Shown: positions 26,562-34,939 of the stretch, piece after piece
Layout of the letters: each line of letters begins with the position of its first letter
How positions within the stretch are numbered: the first letter of the stretch is position 1
Assembly (NCBI RefSeq): GCF_003944715.1
Contig: NZ_RWIT01000001.1
Coordinates: 186,001 to 250,000, forward strand
DNA: 64,000 bases
Source: Hymenobacter rigui
GTDB lineage: Bacteria > Bacteroidota > Bacteroidia > Cytophagales > Hymenobacteraceae
Direction of reading: 5' to 3'
Program-made: the position numbers and the translations under genes
Notes under the pieces: generated by a model
What the model was told of the DNA's origin: nothing
Seen by the model: only the letters and a program-made list of their open reading frames with translations
Database searches by the model: none

Positions 26562-27083
26562 TTAGCTGGCTTCCCAGGTGGGTTCGGGGGCCAGCTTGCT
26601 GAGCCGGATGCCCGTCCAGCGGCCTTCGAGGCCCTGCTGGCATTCCCGTTTGTTCACCAGCACATCCACGCAGTGGTGGTGGCGGCGGTTCATGGTATCG
26701 TGGATGATATAGACGCCATCCAATGCGTCGGAAATACCGCTTACCCGGACTTTGTCGCCGAAGCGGAACGGGCCGCCCCATTTGTCCAGCATGTCACGGG
26801 AAACGGCCAGCCAGCGGGTTTTGCTGGAGTGGCGGGCCGGAATGATGGAGCCGTCGGCGGTTTCCATCGGGTTGTCATCGGTCTGACCCACTTCGGGCCA
26901 GTAAGTCGTAGCCGTTACACGGTATGATAAAGTCAAAGGTGCCTTTTTTACGGGCATTACCGGCAACGCAACGCTTACCGGACGGGGGCTCAGGCTAGCC
27001 ACGGTGGAAGGCAGGGCCAGAGCAGGGACAGAAATAGTGCGGGGGGGGAAGAGGAAGGTCAGTAGGAATAACGCAATGGACAT
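26562..27083 (-). CDS. Exported 3D/RlpA-like double-psi beta-barrel protein
   Basis: This 173-residue protein has a hydrophobic N-terminus likely to be a signal peptide (MSIALFLLTFLFPP). The C-terminal half resembles 3D and RlpA-type barrels: VTATTYWPEVGQTDDNPM, then ADGSIIP, WLAVSRDML, FGDKVRVSG and GVYIIHDTMNRR...VDVLV. In this fold the aspartates line a sugar-binding or lytic site for peptidoglycan; the His and Asp in IHDTMN are candidates. The expected role is cell-wall binding or cleavage in the periplasm, without proof. The nearest promoter box is 230 nt upstream. Confidence 0.6.
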   Translation of the reverse strand: MSIALFLLTFLFPPRTISVPALALPSTVASLSPRPVSVALPVMPVKKAPLTLSYRVTATTYWPEVGQTDDNPMETADGSIIPARHSSKTRWLAVSRDMLDKWGGPFRFGDKVRVSGISDALDGVYIIHDTMNRRHHHCVDVLVNKRECQQGLEGRWTGIRLSKLAPEPTWEAS

Positions 27084-27313
27084 GACGTTTGGGTTCGTGG
27101 ACTCTCGCTTATTGTCCGGAGAGAATGGACAGCCGGCCCGACTCGGCTAGTGGGATAGAGCGCCATCTGCGTTAGCAGACTTTTGAGGCTCTTTTAGGTA
27201 TAGTCAGCGGCGAAAAAGGCCGAAAACAGACGTGTGAAGCAAGAAATGATGGCTAAATATAGATAAATTATATAATTAATTGCACTAATAAAATGATGTC
27301 ATTTTCGAGGGGT
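27084..27313 (-). promoter_or_regulatory. Possible long untranslated leader of the 3D/RlpA-like gene
   Basis: 230 nt between the TACCTTTG box and the start codon of the barrel gene. It contains no open frame of note. A stretch at about 27245-27300 is AT-rich, unlike the rest of the window. I see no recognised riboswitch. Confidence 0.3.
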
Positions 27314-27321
27314 CAAAGGTA
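27314..27321 (-). promoter_or_regulatory. -7 promoter box (TACCTTTG), minus strand
   Basis: Exact TAnnTTTG match reading towards the 3D/RlpA-like gene, 230 nt before its start. Confidence 0.45.
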
Positions 27322-27402
27322 CAGCTTTTTTTTAAATCAGGTTTTTACACGTTTGCTAAATTTTTTAGTCAATAAATAGCTGATTCTAGATATAGTCTGG
27401 CC

Positions 27403-27524
27403 GCTTACGCAGGTTACCCCTCGAAGGTTTGAGGGCATGCCTGGCCGGCTGGAAACCCGGTCCGCCGGCCGCCGTAAGCACAGGAGCCTCGCCCGCAGAG
27501 GTCGGTCTTGCTGCTCACGCTTAC
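27403..27524 (+). promoter_or_regulatory. Structured leader with alternative pairing (riboswitch-like)
   Basis: GCTTACG (27403-27409) pairs with CGTAAGC (27473-27479) and closes two inner hairpins. One is CCCTC/GAGGG (27418-27422 with 27431-27435). The other is GGCCGGC/GCCGGCC (27443-27449 with 27464-27470). This gives a three-way junction of 77 nt. A hairpin CCTC/GAGG (27487-27501) follows. GTAAGC (27474-27479) can instead pair with GCTTAC (27519-27524), 16 nt before the start codon of the next gene. The two pairings exclude each other. I cannot match it to a known riboswitch class. Confidence 0.4.
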
Positions 27525-27540
27525 TCCAACCAACATTCCT

Positions 27541-28722
27541 ATGAAACGTTTTTCCTGGTCCCCCGCGGCCGGTTTGCTGGCGGCCGCTCTGTTCACGCAG
27601 GCCTGCTCCTCGCCCTCCACGCCCGCTACCGATGCCAGCGGCACCACCGCTGCTACTGATTCCACGCAGACGGCTGCGCCCGTCGCGCCGGCCAATTCGC
27701 CGCTGCAGGTGGTGGCCCAGTTCCGGGAGCCGCAGATGGTGGGCGTAGCCGTGCTGCCCGATGGCCGCGTGTTTGCCGACTTCCCCCGCTGGGACAACAA
27801 CCCCGTGATGCCCATTGCGGAAGTAGCGCCCGATGGCTCCATCAAGCCCTATCCCGATGCCAACTGGTGCACCTGGAACGAAACCCTGCGCAACGAGCCC
27901 CAGAAGCACTGGATCTGCCCCCAGAGCGTGTATGCCGATAAAACTGGTATGCTGTGGGTAGTGGACCCCGCCTCGCCCGGCCTGCGGGCCACGGTGCCCG
28001 GCGGCCCCAAACTGGTGAAGATTGACCCCAAAACCGACAAGGTGGTGCAGACCATCAGCTTCCCCGAAAGCGTGGCTCCGCGCAAATCCTACCTCAACGA
28101 CGTGCGCGTGGATACCCAGAACCAGTTCGCCTATCTCACCGACTCGGGCCTGGGTAGCCTGGTGGTGGTGGACCTGCGCACGGGCCGGGGCCGGCGGGTG
28201 CTCAGCGGCCACCCCTCCATGCTGGCCGATACTACCCTCAATATCAAGGCCGATGGCAAGGAACTGATTGACCCCAGCGGCAACAGTGCCCGCATCAACT
28301 CTGATGGTATTGCCCTGAGTGCCGACCGGCAGTACCTCTACTGGAAGCCTCTGACCAGCTACAACCTGTACCGCATTAAAACCGAGGCCCTGCGCAACTC
28401 CGCCCTCACCGATGCCCAGTTAGCCGGTCAGATTGAGGACCTGGGCAAGGTGCCCGCCTGCGACGGGATGGAAATCGACGCCCAGAACAACCTGTACCTG
28501 ACGGCCTTCGAGGACCACTCCATCAAGCGCCGCACGCCGGCCGGCAAAATCGAAACGGTGGTGCAGGATCCGCGCCTGGAGTGGCCCGATACGTTTGCCT
28601 TCTCCGGCGACGGTAAAACGCTGTACGTGACCACCTCGGCCATCCACAAAACCGCCACCTGGAACAAGGGCATCGGCCAGCAGGACCAGCCCTACTACAT
28701 CTTCAAAATGGCATTGAAGTAG
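27541..28722 (+). CDS. Yellow/MRJP-type beta-propeller lipoprotein
   Basis: This 393-residue protein has a lipoprotein signal (LLAAALFTQAC). The body resembles the major royal jelly/yellow family and related propellers of the SMP-30 type. Visible features are VGVAVLPDGRVFADFPRW early, SVYADKTGMLWVVDP, YLNDVRVDTQNQFAYLTDSG, SDGIALSADRQYLYWKPL and ACDGMEIDAQNNLYLTAFED. Bacterial members are often annotated as L-dopachrome tautomerase-related, but the true reaction is unknown. It should face the periplasm or cell surface. The long GC-rich leader before it can form a switch-like RNA structure. Confidence 0.8.
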   Translation: MKRFSWSPAAGLLAAALFTQACSSPSTPATDASGTTAATDSTQTAAPVAPANSPLQVVAQFREPQMVGVAVLPDGRVFADFPRWDNNPVMPIAEVAPDGSIKPYPDANWCTWNETLRNEPQKHWICPQSVYADKTGMLWVVDPASPGLRATVPGGPKLVKIDPKTDKVVQTISFPESVAPRKSYLNDVRVDTQNQFAYLTDSGLGSLVVVDLRTGRGRRVLSGHPSMLADTTLNIKADGKELIDPSGNSARINSDGIALSADRQYLYWKPLTSYNLYRIKTEALRNSALTDAQLAGQIEDLGKVPACDGMEIDAQNNLYLTAFEDHSIKRRTPAGKIETVVQDPRLEWPDTFAFSGDGKTLYVTTSAIHKTATWNKGIGQQDQPYYIFKMALK

Positions 28723-28729
28723 CACCACA

Positions 28730-28819
28730 AGCAGTAGCGCGAACTTTGTAGTTTGCGTCCCCGCGCCGTAACAACGGTAGTCGTTCGGGGGCGCGAACTG
28801 CAAAGTTCGCGCTACTGCT
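28730..28819. repeat. Palindromic repeat (family B) after the MRJP-type gene
   Basis: The 28-nt arm at 28730-28757 (starts AGCAGTAGCGCGAACTTTG) is inverted at 28792-28819 with two mismatches, separated by a 34-nt spacer. It starts 7 nt after the stop codon. Confidence 0.8.
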
Positions 28820-28978
28820 TCGCCGAAAGCCGTTTCTGTTCAACGGGAGCGGCTTTTGTATTTATTTGATAGATTGGACATCGGTACCTGTGCAAGAAAC
28901 GCAGGCGCAATTATCTGATTGATTAGAAGGTTTATTCGTACATGCGCATATCAGTTTTTACTTCCTGATCAGGCTATT

Positions 28979-28986
28979 TACCTTTA
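28979..28986 (+). promoter_or_regulatory. -7-like box (TACCTTTA) of sucA
   Basis: TACCTTTA differs from TAnnTTTG in the last base only and lies 27 nt before the sucA ATG. The upstream 28.85-28.97 kb is AT-rich. Confidence 0.45.
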
Positions 28987-29013
28987 CCCCCTGACACCAC
29001 CAGCTCCCACCGC

Positions 29014-31863
29014 ATGGACGCCAACTCTTATATCGCCAACGCCCACGGCGACTACCTCGACAACCTGTACCAGTCTTACAAGGCCGACCCGCAGTCGGTG
29101 GATGCGAGCTGGCAGAAATTCTTTGAAGGCTTCGACTTCGCCCAGCAGTACCCCGAAGGTGGTATCCCGCAGGCCGATGGCGAAGGCGTGCTGACCACCT
29201 CGGCCAGCACCAACCAGGCCGGCGCCGTCCGGGCCGTGGATATGGTAGCGGCCGACAAGGAAACGCAGGTGCGCAACCTCATTCACGCCTACCGCAGCCG
29301 CGGCCACCTGGTAGCCAAAACCAACCCGGTGCGCGAGCGGAAGGACCGGAAGGCCCGCCTCAATATTGCCGATTTCGGCCTGAGCGACGCCGACCTTGAT
29401 ACCAAGTTCAAGAACGGCGAAGTGCTGGGCCTGGGCTCAGGAGCCACGCTGCGCGAGATTGTGGCCGCTTTGCAGAAGGTGTACACCCGCACCATCGGCT
29501 TCGAGTACATGTACATCCGCGACCCGCAGGTGCTCGACTGGTTCCGCGAGAAAGTGGAGAAGGACTCGCTGAGCTTCAACCCCAGCATCGACTACAAAAA
29601 GCGCATTCTCAGCAAGCTGAACGAGGCCGTAGTATTCGAGAACTTCCTGCACACGAAGTTCCTGGGCCAGAAGCGCTTCTCGCTGGAAGGCGGCGAAACC
29701 ACCATCCCGGCCCTCGACGCTATTATTAATAAATCGGCCGAGCTGGGGGTGAAGGAAGTGATGATTGGCATGGCCCACCGCGGCCGCCTGAACGTGCTGG
29801 CCAACATCATGGGCAAAACTTACGAGCAGATCTTCTCGGAATTCGAGGGAACGGCCGTACCGGACCTGACCATGGGCGACGGCGACGTGAAGTACCACAT
29901 GGGCTACTCGTCGGAAGTGGAAACCAGCGGCGGCCAGAAGGTGAACCTGAAGCTGGCTCCCAACCCCTCCCACCTGGAGGCGGTGAACCCGGTGGTGGAA
30001 GGCTTCGTGCGCGCCAAGATTGAGCACCAGTACGGCGGCGACTACCACCAGATTCTGCCCATCCTCATCCACGGCGACGCGGCGCTGGCTGGCCAGGGCA
30101 TCGGCTACGAGGTAACGCAGATGTCGCAGTTGGAAGGCTACAAGACGGGCGGTACCATCCACTTCGTGATTAACAACCAAGTGGGCTTCACCACCGATTT
30201 TGAGGACGCCCGTTCTTCAATTTACAGCACCGACTTGGCGAAGATTATTGACGCGCCGGTGCTGCACGTGAACGGCGACGACCCCGAGGCCGTGGTGTTT
30301 GCCGTGCGCCTCGCCACCGAGTACCGCCAGCAGTTCCACGCCGATATCTTCATTGATATGGTGTGCTACCGCCGCCACGGCCACAACGAGTCGGACGAGC
30401 CCAAGTTCACCCAGCCCACGCTCTACAACCTCATCAGCAAGCACCAGAACCCCCGCGAGGTGTACAACGCCATGCTGGTGCAGCGCGGCGACGTGGACGC
30501 GCAGCTGGCCCAGCAAATGGACAAGGAGTTCCGCGACACCCTGCAGGCCCGCCTGGATATGGTGAAGCAGAAGCCGCTGCCCTACAACTACCAGGCCCTC
30601 GAAAACGAGTGGCGCAGCCTGCGCCGCAGCAAGCCCGAGGACTTCGAAAAGTCGCCGGAAACGGGCATCAGCGAGGAAGTGGTGGCCAAAGTAGGCAAGG
30701 CCCTGACCACGCTGCCTGAAGGCTTCCGCCCCCTGAAGCAGATTGAAAAGCTGATGGAGGAGCGTAAGAAGATGTTCTTCGAGACGCGCATGCTGAACTG
30801 GGCCGCCGGCGAGCTGCTGGCTTACGGCTCCCTGCTCGACGAGAAGCACATTGTGCGCGTAAGCGGCCAGGACGTGCAGCGCGGCACGTTCTCGCACCGC
30901 CACGCCGTGTTGCACGACGCCGAAACGTCGGCCCCGTACAACTCGCTCAACTACATCGGCGAAGGCCAGGAGAAGCTGAGCATCTACAACTCGCTGTTGA
31001 GCGAGTACGCGGTGCTGGGCTTCGAATTCGGCTACGCCATGGCCAACCCCACGGCCCTGGTCATCTGGGAAGCCCAGTTCGGCGACTTCGCCAACGGTGC
31101 TCAGACCATGATTGACCAGTTCATCGTGAGCAGCGAAAGCAAGTGGCAGCGCATGAACGGCGTGGTGCTGCAGCTGCCCCACGGCTACGAAGGCCAGGGC
31201 CCTGAGCACTCCAACGCCCGCCCCGAGCGGTTCCTGCAGCTGGCCGCCGAAAACAACATCATCGTGGCCAACATGACCACGCCGGCCAACTTCTTCCACG
31301 CGCTGCGCCGTCAGCTGACCTGGGAGTTCCGCAAGCCGCTGGTGGTGATGTCGCCCAAGTCGATGCTGCGCCACCCGCTGTGCGTGTCGCCGGTGGAAGA
31401 GTTCACCTCCGGCCACTTCCGCGAGGTGCTCGGCGATGTGTACGCCGACGCCAAGAAGGTGAAGCGCGTGCTGCTGTGCTCGGGCAAAGTGTACTTTGAC
31501 CTGCTGGACGAGCAGCAGCAGTCGGGCCGCACCGACGTGGCCATTGTGCGCCTGGAGCAGCTGCACCCCTTCCCCAAGAAGCAACTCGACGCCGAGCTGG
31601 CCAAGTACCCCAAAGCCAAGGTGTACTGGGTGCAGGAAGAGCCTGAGAACATGGGCTACTGGAACTACCTGCTGCGCTTCATGCGCCGCGAGCTGGAAGA
31701 CGTGATTTCGCGCAAGCCCTCGGCCTCGCCGGCTACCGGTTACAACAAGGTGCACGTGAAGGAGCAGAAGGACCTCGTGGCCCGCGCCTTCGACAAGCCC
31801 AAGGAAGCCGTGGCCGACGACAACATCAAAGCCACCGCCGAAGTAGCCAAGAAGCAGGACTAG
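29014..31863 (+). CDS. sucA: 2-oxoglutarate dehydrogenase E1 component
   Basis: This 949-residue ThDP enzyme decarboxylates 2-oxoglutarate in the TCA cycle. The N-terminal segment YIANAHGDYLDNLYQSYKAD is typical of OdhA/SucA. Further on are IGMAHRGRLNVLANIMGK, GDGDVKYHMGYSS, HLEAVNPVVEGFVRAK, FVINNQVGFTTDFEDARSS and YRRHGHNESDEPKF, the usual ThDP and substrate-site blocks. No E2-type domain is fused, unlike the actinobacterial KGD. Length and ends fit the family. The E2 gene follows 128 nt downstream after a GTCATTCC-type palindromic repeat. Confidence 0.95.
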   Translation: MDANSYIANAHGDYLDNLYQSYKADPQSVDASWQKFFEGFDFAQQYPEGGIPQADGEGVLTTSASTNQAGAVRAVDMVAADKETQVRNLIHAYRSRGHLVAKTNPVRERKDRKARLNIADFGLSDADLDTKFKNGEVLGLGSGATLREIVAALQKVYTRTIGFEYMYIRDPQVLDWFREKVEKDSLSFNPSIDYKKRILSKLNEAVVFENFLHTKFLGQKRFSLEGGETTIPALDAIINKSAELGVKEVMIGMAHRGRLNVLANIMGKTYEQIFSEFEGTAVPDLTMGDGDVKYHMGYSSEVETSGGQKVNLKLAPNPSHLEAVNPVVEGFVRAKIEHQYGGDYHQILPILIHGDAALAGQGIGYEVTQMSQLEGYKTGGTIHFVINNQVGFTTDFEDARSSIYSTDLAKIIDAPVLHVNGDDPEAVVFAVRLATEYRQQFHADIFIDMVCYRRHGHNESDEPKFTQPTLYNLISKHQNPREVYNAMLVQRGDVDAQLAQQMDKEFRDTLQARLDMVKQKPLPYNYQALENEWRSLRRSKPEDFEKSPETGISEEVVAKVGKALTTLPEGFRPLKQIEKLMEERKKMFFETRMLNWAAGELLAYGSLLDEKHIVRVSGQDVQRGTFSHRHAVLHDAETSAPYNSLNYIGEGQEKLSIYNSLLSEYAVLGFEFGYAMANPTALVIWEAQFGDFANGAQTMIDQFIVSSESKWQRMNGVVLQLPHGYEGQGPEHSNARPERFLQLAAENNIIVANMTTPANFFHALRRQLTWEFRKPLVVMSPKSMLRHPLCVSPVEEFTSGHFREVLGDVYADAKKVKRVLLCSGKVYFDLLDEQQQSGRTDVAIVRLEQLHPFPKKQLDAELAKYPKAKVYWVQEEPENMGYWNYLLRFMRRELEDVISRKPSASPATGYNKVHVKEQKDLVARAFDKPKEAVADDNIKATAEVAKKQD

Positions 31864-31869
31864 TCCTGG

Positions 31870-31946
31870 GTCATTCCGAGCAGCGCGAGGAATCTGAGTG
31901 AAAACGGACAACGGCTTCACCCAGATTCCTCCTGCGTCGGAATGAC
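31870..31946. repeat. GTCATTCC-type palindromic repeat (family C) between sucA and sucB
   Basis: GTCATTCCGAGCAGCGCGAG opens the left arm (31870-31902) and the right arm (31916-31946) ends CGGAATGAC. Both arms share GGAATCT/AGATTCC and TGAA/TTCA. This repeat type is widespread in Bacteroidota intergenic regions. Confidence 0.8.
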
Positions 31947-31991
31947 AACTTCCCCGACATTCCCCACCGAAACCCTTCAAAACTCCCACTT

Positions 31992-33653
31992 ATGGGTCTG
32001 GAAATTAAAATCCCCGCCGTCGGCGAGTCTATCACCGAAGTAACCATTGCCAAGTGGCTGAAAGCCGACGGTGACACCGTGAAGCGCGACGAGATTCTGG
32101 CCGAGCTGGAATCCGACAAAGCCACGTTCGAGCTGCCCGCCGAGGCCGACGGCGTGCTGAAAATCCGCGTTGCCGAGGGCGAAACCATCGGCATAGGCAC
32201 CACCATTGCCGAAATCGACGGTGCAGGTGCGGCTGCCGCGCCGGCTGCTGCGGCTCCGGCTGCCAGCGCCCCCGCCGCCCCCGCTGCCGATCCGGTAAGC
32301 CAGGGCGAGCAGAACCCCACTGCCAGCGACCAGGCCGGCTACGGTGGCCAGCCTGCCGGCGGTGCTGCCGCTCAGGCTGCTGCTCCCGCCAGCAACGGCG
32401 GCGGTGCTACCGTGGAAATGACGATTCCGGCCGTGGGCGAATCCATCACGGAAGTGACGGTGGCCAAGTGGCTGAAAGAGGACGGGGCCCAGGTACAGCG
32501 CGACGAAATCATTGCCGAGTTGGAATCGGACAAGGCCACGTTTGAGCTGCCCGCCGAAGGCACCGGCATCCTGCGCCACGCCGCTAAGGAAGGCGAAACT
32601 ATCGGTATCGGTGCTACCATTGCCCGCATCGAAGGCGGCAGCGGTGCTGCTGCTCCGGCTTCGGCTCCCGCGGCTGCTCCGGCTGCTGCCCAGGCTGCTC
32701 CGGCCGCCGCTGCTCCGGCGGCTTCGGCAACCACCAGCTACGCTACCGGCACGCCTTCGCCGGCGGCCGGCAAAATCCTCGGTGAGAAAGGCATCAGTCC
32801 CGCCGACGTGCAAGGCTCGGGCCGCGACGGCCGCATCACGAAAGAAGATGCCCAGAACGCCCAGGCCAAGCCTGCTGCTCCGGCTCCGGCCGCAGCTCCC
32901 GCTGCCGCCAAACCGGCTGCGGCTCCGCAGGCGGCTCCGGCTGCCAGCGGCAACCGCAATGTGCGCCGTGAGCGGATGAGCAACCTGCGCAAGACGGTTG
33001 CCCGCCGCCTGGTGTCGGTGAAGAACGAAACGGCCATGCTCACCACCTTCAACGAGGTGAACATGCAGCCCATCATGGACCTGCGCAACAAGTTCAAGGA
33101 CAAGTTCAAGGAGAAGCACAGCGTGGGCCTCGGCTTCATGTCGTTCTTCACCAAGGCCGTGTGCGTGGCCCTGAAAGAGTGGCCCGCCGTGAATGCCCAG
33201 ATTGATGGCACCGACATCGTATACAACGACTTCTGCGACATCAGCATTGCCGTATCTGCCCCGAAAGGGCTGGTGGTACCGGTGATTCGCAACGCTGAGG
33301 AGCTGTCGTTTGATGGCATTGAGAAGGAAATCGTGCGCCTCGCCACGCTGGCCCGCGACAACAAGCTCACCATCGAGCAGATGACCGGCGGTACGTTCAC
33401 CATCACCAACGGCGGCGTGTTCGGCTCCATGATGAGCACCCCAATCATCAACGCCCCGCAGTCGGCCATCCTGGGCATGCACAACATCGTGCAGCGCCCG
33501 ATTGCCGAAAACGGCCAGGTGGTGATTCGCCCCATGATGTACCTCGCCCTGAGCTACGACCACCGCATCATCGACGGCCGCGAGTCGGTGTCGTTCCTGG
33601 TGCGCGTGAAAGAGCTGCTCGAAGACCCGACCCGCCTGCTGCTGGGCGTGTAA
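31992..33653 (+). CDS. sucB: Dihydrolipoamide succinyltransferase (E2) with two lipoyl domains
   Basis: This 553-residue E2 transfers the succinyl group from lipoate to CoA. It has two lipoyl domains with lipoylated lysines K43 and K181, each in the sequence [12 protein letters not shown]. Ala/Pro-rich linkers follow, then an E3/E1-binding domain ([30 protein letters not shown]). The catalytic domain has the His-Asp block [13 protein letters not shown]. Most SucB proteins have one lipoyl domain, so two is notable; a double domain is more usual in pyruvate-type E2. The position after sucA supports the 2-oxoglutarate assignment. Confidence 0.9.
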   Translation: MGLEIKIPAVGESITEVTIAKWLKADGDTVKRDEILAELESDKATFELPAEADGVLKIRVAEGETIGIGTTIAEIDGAGAAAAPAAAAPAASAPAAPAADPVSQGEQNPTASDQAGYGGQPAGGAAAQAAAPASNGGGATVEMTIPAVGESITEVTVAKWLKEDGAQVQRDEIIAELESDKATFELPAEGTGILRHAAKEGETIGIGATIARIEGGSGAAAPASAPAAAPAAAQAAPAAAAPAASATTSYATGTPSPAAGKILGEKGISPADVQGSGRDGRITKEDAQNAQAKPAAPAPAAAPAAAKPAAAPQAAPAASGNRNVRRERMSNLRKTVARRLVSVKNETAMLTTFNEVNMQPIMDLRNKFKDKFKEKHSVGLGFMSFFTKAVCVALKEWPAVNAQIDGTDIVYNDFCDISIAVSAPKGLVVPVIRNAEELSFDGIEKEIVRLATLARDNKLTIEQMTGGTFTITNGGVFGSMMSTPIINAPQSAILGMHNIVQRPIAENGQVVIRPMMYLALSYDHRIIDGRESVSFLVRVKELLEDPTRLLLGV

Positions 33654-33670
33654 TTGCGGAATTCTGACTA

Positions 33671-33725
33671 CACGTTTGCCGTCTTTTTTACGTGTGCTTG
33701 CACCGTAAAAAAGACGGCAAACGTG
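33671..33725 (+). terminator. Perfect 22-bp inverted repeat after sucB
   Basis: The arm starting CACGTTTGCCGTCTTTTTT (33671-33692) is perfectly inverted at 33704-33725. The loop is 11 nt and the arms contain T- and A-runs. It starts 17 nt after the sucB stop. Confidence 0.85.
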
Positions 33726-33752
33726 TGTTTGGGCTATCTATTTCTCACAAGT

Positions 33753-34304
33753 ATGTACGATCTGACAGAACTGCAGCAACACTTGCAGAAGAACTGGCAA
33801 GTGGAAGCCCAGCCGGTGTTATGGCAAAGTGGGCCTACCGAGAAGCTGGATGCCGCTTTCCGAGTGCTGGAATTTCCGCCCGGTCCAGTGCATGCTATGT
33901 GGATATACTCAACTCTCGGTATGTCTTTAAACCGGCCGGAGGACCTTGTTGAACTGCACATATTTTCCGACAAGCAGGACGCCACGTTGGTAGAATTGCT
34001 GACAGTTGTAGCCTCCTATCATCGTAACGGTTTACCGTTAGGCTTGCACCATACCGTGAACTTTGGCCGACCTTGGCAGGATAACTCTGCTGCTTCGTTC
34101 GGCTTCGTTTCGCTGCCTTATTTGGATGGGGAAGGATTGGAAGTGTTCGAATGGGAGGGTAAACACCTGCATAACCTTTGGCTGATTCCGATAACGGAAG
34201 AAGAAAGGGACTATAAAATCAATAATGGGTGGGATGCGCTGGAAGAAGCATTCGAAACTAGGCAGCTGCAATACACTAATCCGTATAGGCCTGATTGCGT
34301 GTAA
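33753..34304 (+). CDS. Suppressor-of-fused (SUFU) domain protein, short form
   Basis: This is a 183-residue cytoplasmic protein. The SUFU fold is suggested by VEAQPVLWQSGPTEKLDAAF, HAMWIYSTLGMSL, DLVELHIFSDKQD, VNFGRPWQ and the end LHNLWLIPITEEERDYKINNGWDALEEAFE. In bacteria SUFU proteins are known as immunity proteins of polymorphic toxin systems, among other roles. No toxin gene is adjacent. Its base composition looks less GC-rich than the neighbouring suc genes, which would fit gain by transfer. A second SUFU protein is encoded near 44 kb. Confidence 0.75.
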   Translation: MYDLTELQQHLQKNWQVEAQPVLWQSGPTEKLDAAFRVLEFPPGPVHAMWIYSTLGMSLNRPEDLVELHIFSDKQDATLVELLTVVASYHRNGLPLGLHHTVNFGRPWQDNSAASFGFVSLPYLDGEGLEVFEWEGKHLHNLWLIPITEEERDYKINNGWDALEEAFETRQLQYTNPYRPDCV

Positions 34305-34307
34305 AAT

Positions 34308-34343
34308 AAAAAGCCCCCCGGATTCTGGTCCGGGGGGCTTTTT
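34308..34343. terminator. Intrinsic terminator between convergent genes
   Basis: AAAAAGCCCCCCGGA pairs with TCCGGGGGGCTTTTT. It lies 4 nt after the SUFU gene and faces the convergent globin gene. Confidence 0.9.
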
Positions 34344-34412
34344 GGTATGGGTGGATGGGTGAATGTGTGAGGAGAACGGGTGGGAATTGGGGGTGGGTGA
34401 AACGGGTTAAAG

Positions 34413-34775
34413 CTAGGCGCCGATGGAGTTAGAGGCCAGCGTAGCTACCTGGTGCATTGCTTTTTCGGCGTTGGAGCCGGAAAATTTCTCTTGGACCGTG
34501 CTGGTCAATACTTCCGTCCAGCGCTTGAGGCACTTGGAGGGTAGGGCCGAGTGCAGGGGAATCAGCTCGCCTTCCTGGTACCGGGTGGTGCCCAGCAGGG
34601 CGCTGCTCCAGTAATCGTAAAGCGAGGTGAGGTGGCGGGGCCAGTGCACCTGCGCTACGGCCTGACAAACGGGAGCGAGCAGCTCGTCGTTTTTGGCTTT
34701 ACTGAACGCCGTATCCACCAGCGTCATAATGTCGCCTTCGGTGCGCAGATCGGGGAGGGAAGTCAAGGTAGCCAT
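34413..34775 (-). CDS. Truncated haemoglobin paralogue lacking heme-pocket residues
   Basis: This 120-residue protein aligns along its whole length with the group III truncated haemoglobin encoded just upstream (LPD.......LVD..F, DELL.P, HL.S.YD.WS..LL.T.RY). Three key residues are changed. The distal Tyr (B10) is F24, the near-invariant Phe (CD1) is C37, and the segment holding the proximal histidine is two residues shorter and reads PSKCLKRW instead of IDGRHFRRW. A histidine elsewhere (H75) remains. It may not bind heme in the usual way. It is transcribed after its intact paralogue, with 164 nt between them. Confidence 0.75.
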   Translation of the reverse strand: MATLTSLPDLRTEGDIMTLVDTAFSKAKNDELLAPVCQAVAQVHWPRHLTSLYDYWSSALLGTTRYQEGELIPLHSALPSKCLKRWTEVLTSTVQEKFSGSNAEKAMHQVATLASNSIGA

Positions 34776-34829
34776 ACGGAGGAGGGTAGGACGAGTGGAT
34801 ACGTAGCGAATTTACGCAGGTTTCGGAAT

Positions 34830-34849
34830 TTTCGCGAACCAGCGAAAAA
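34830..34849. promoter_or_regulatory. Short inverted repeat upstream of the degenerate globin gene
   Basis: TTTTCGC (34830-34836) and GCGAAAA (34843-34849) flank 6 nt, 55 nt before the start codon. This fits an operator for a dimeric regulator, but no factor can be named. Confidence 0.35.
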
Positions 34850-34939
34850 TCTTTTTACGCGTTACCCAATCAGGTTGAGGGAAGAGATGGGGCTTGTACG
34901 AGCCCAAAACCTCAAAGGATACCTCGTAAGCGGCTTTTT

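Noticed and set aside
27145..27220. A tRNA-like stretch with a possible D-arm (GGCTAGTGGGATAGAGC) followed by CAGACTTTTGAGG
   Set aside because: The anticodon stem does not pair, no T-loop of the GGTTCGAATCC type follows and no acceptor stem can be formed.
27403..27540. Cobalamin, SAM or TPP riboswitch before the MRJP-type gene
   Set aside because: None of the conserved boxes of these classes is present. The structure is reported only as an unclassified leader.
30217..31989. A 590-codon minus-strand frame opposite sucA
   Set aside because: Same reason: an antisense shadow of a strongly conserved gene, with composition typical of the reversed codon pattern.
31977..33563. A 528-codon minus-strand frame opposite sucB, rich in Ser, Arg and Gly
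   Set aside because: It mirrors the Ala/Pro-rich linkers and lipoyl domains of sucB. It has no independent start signal or domain.
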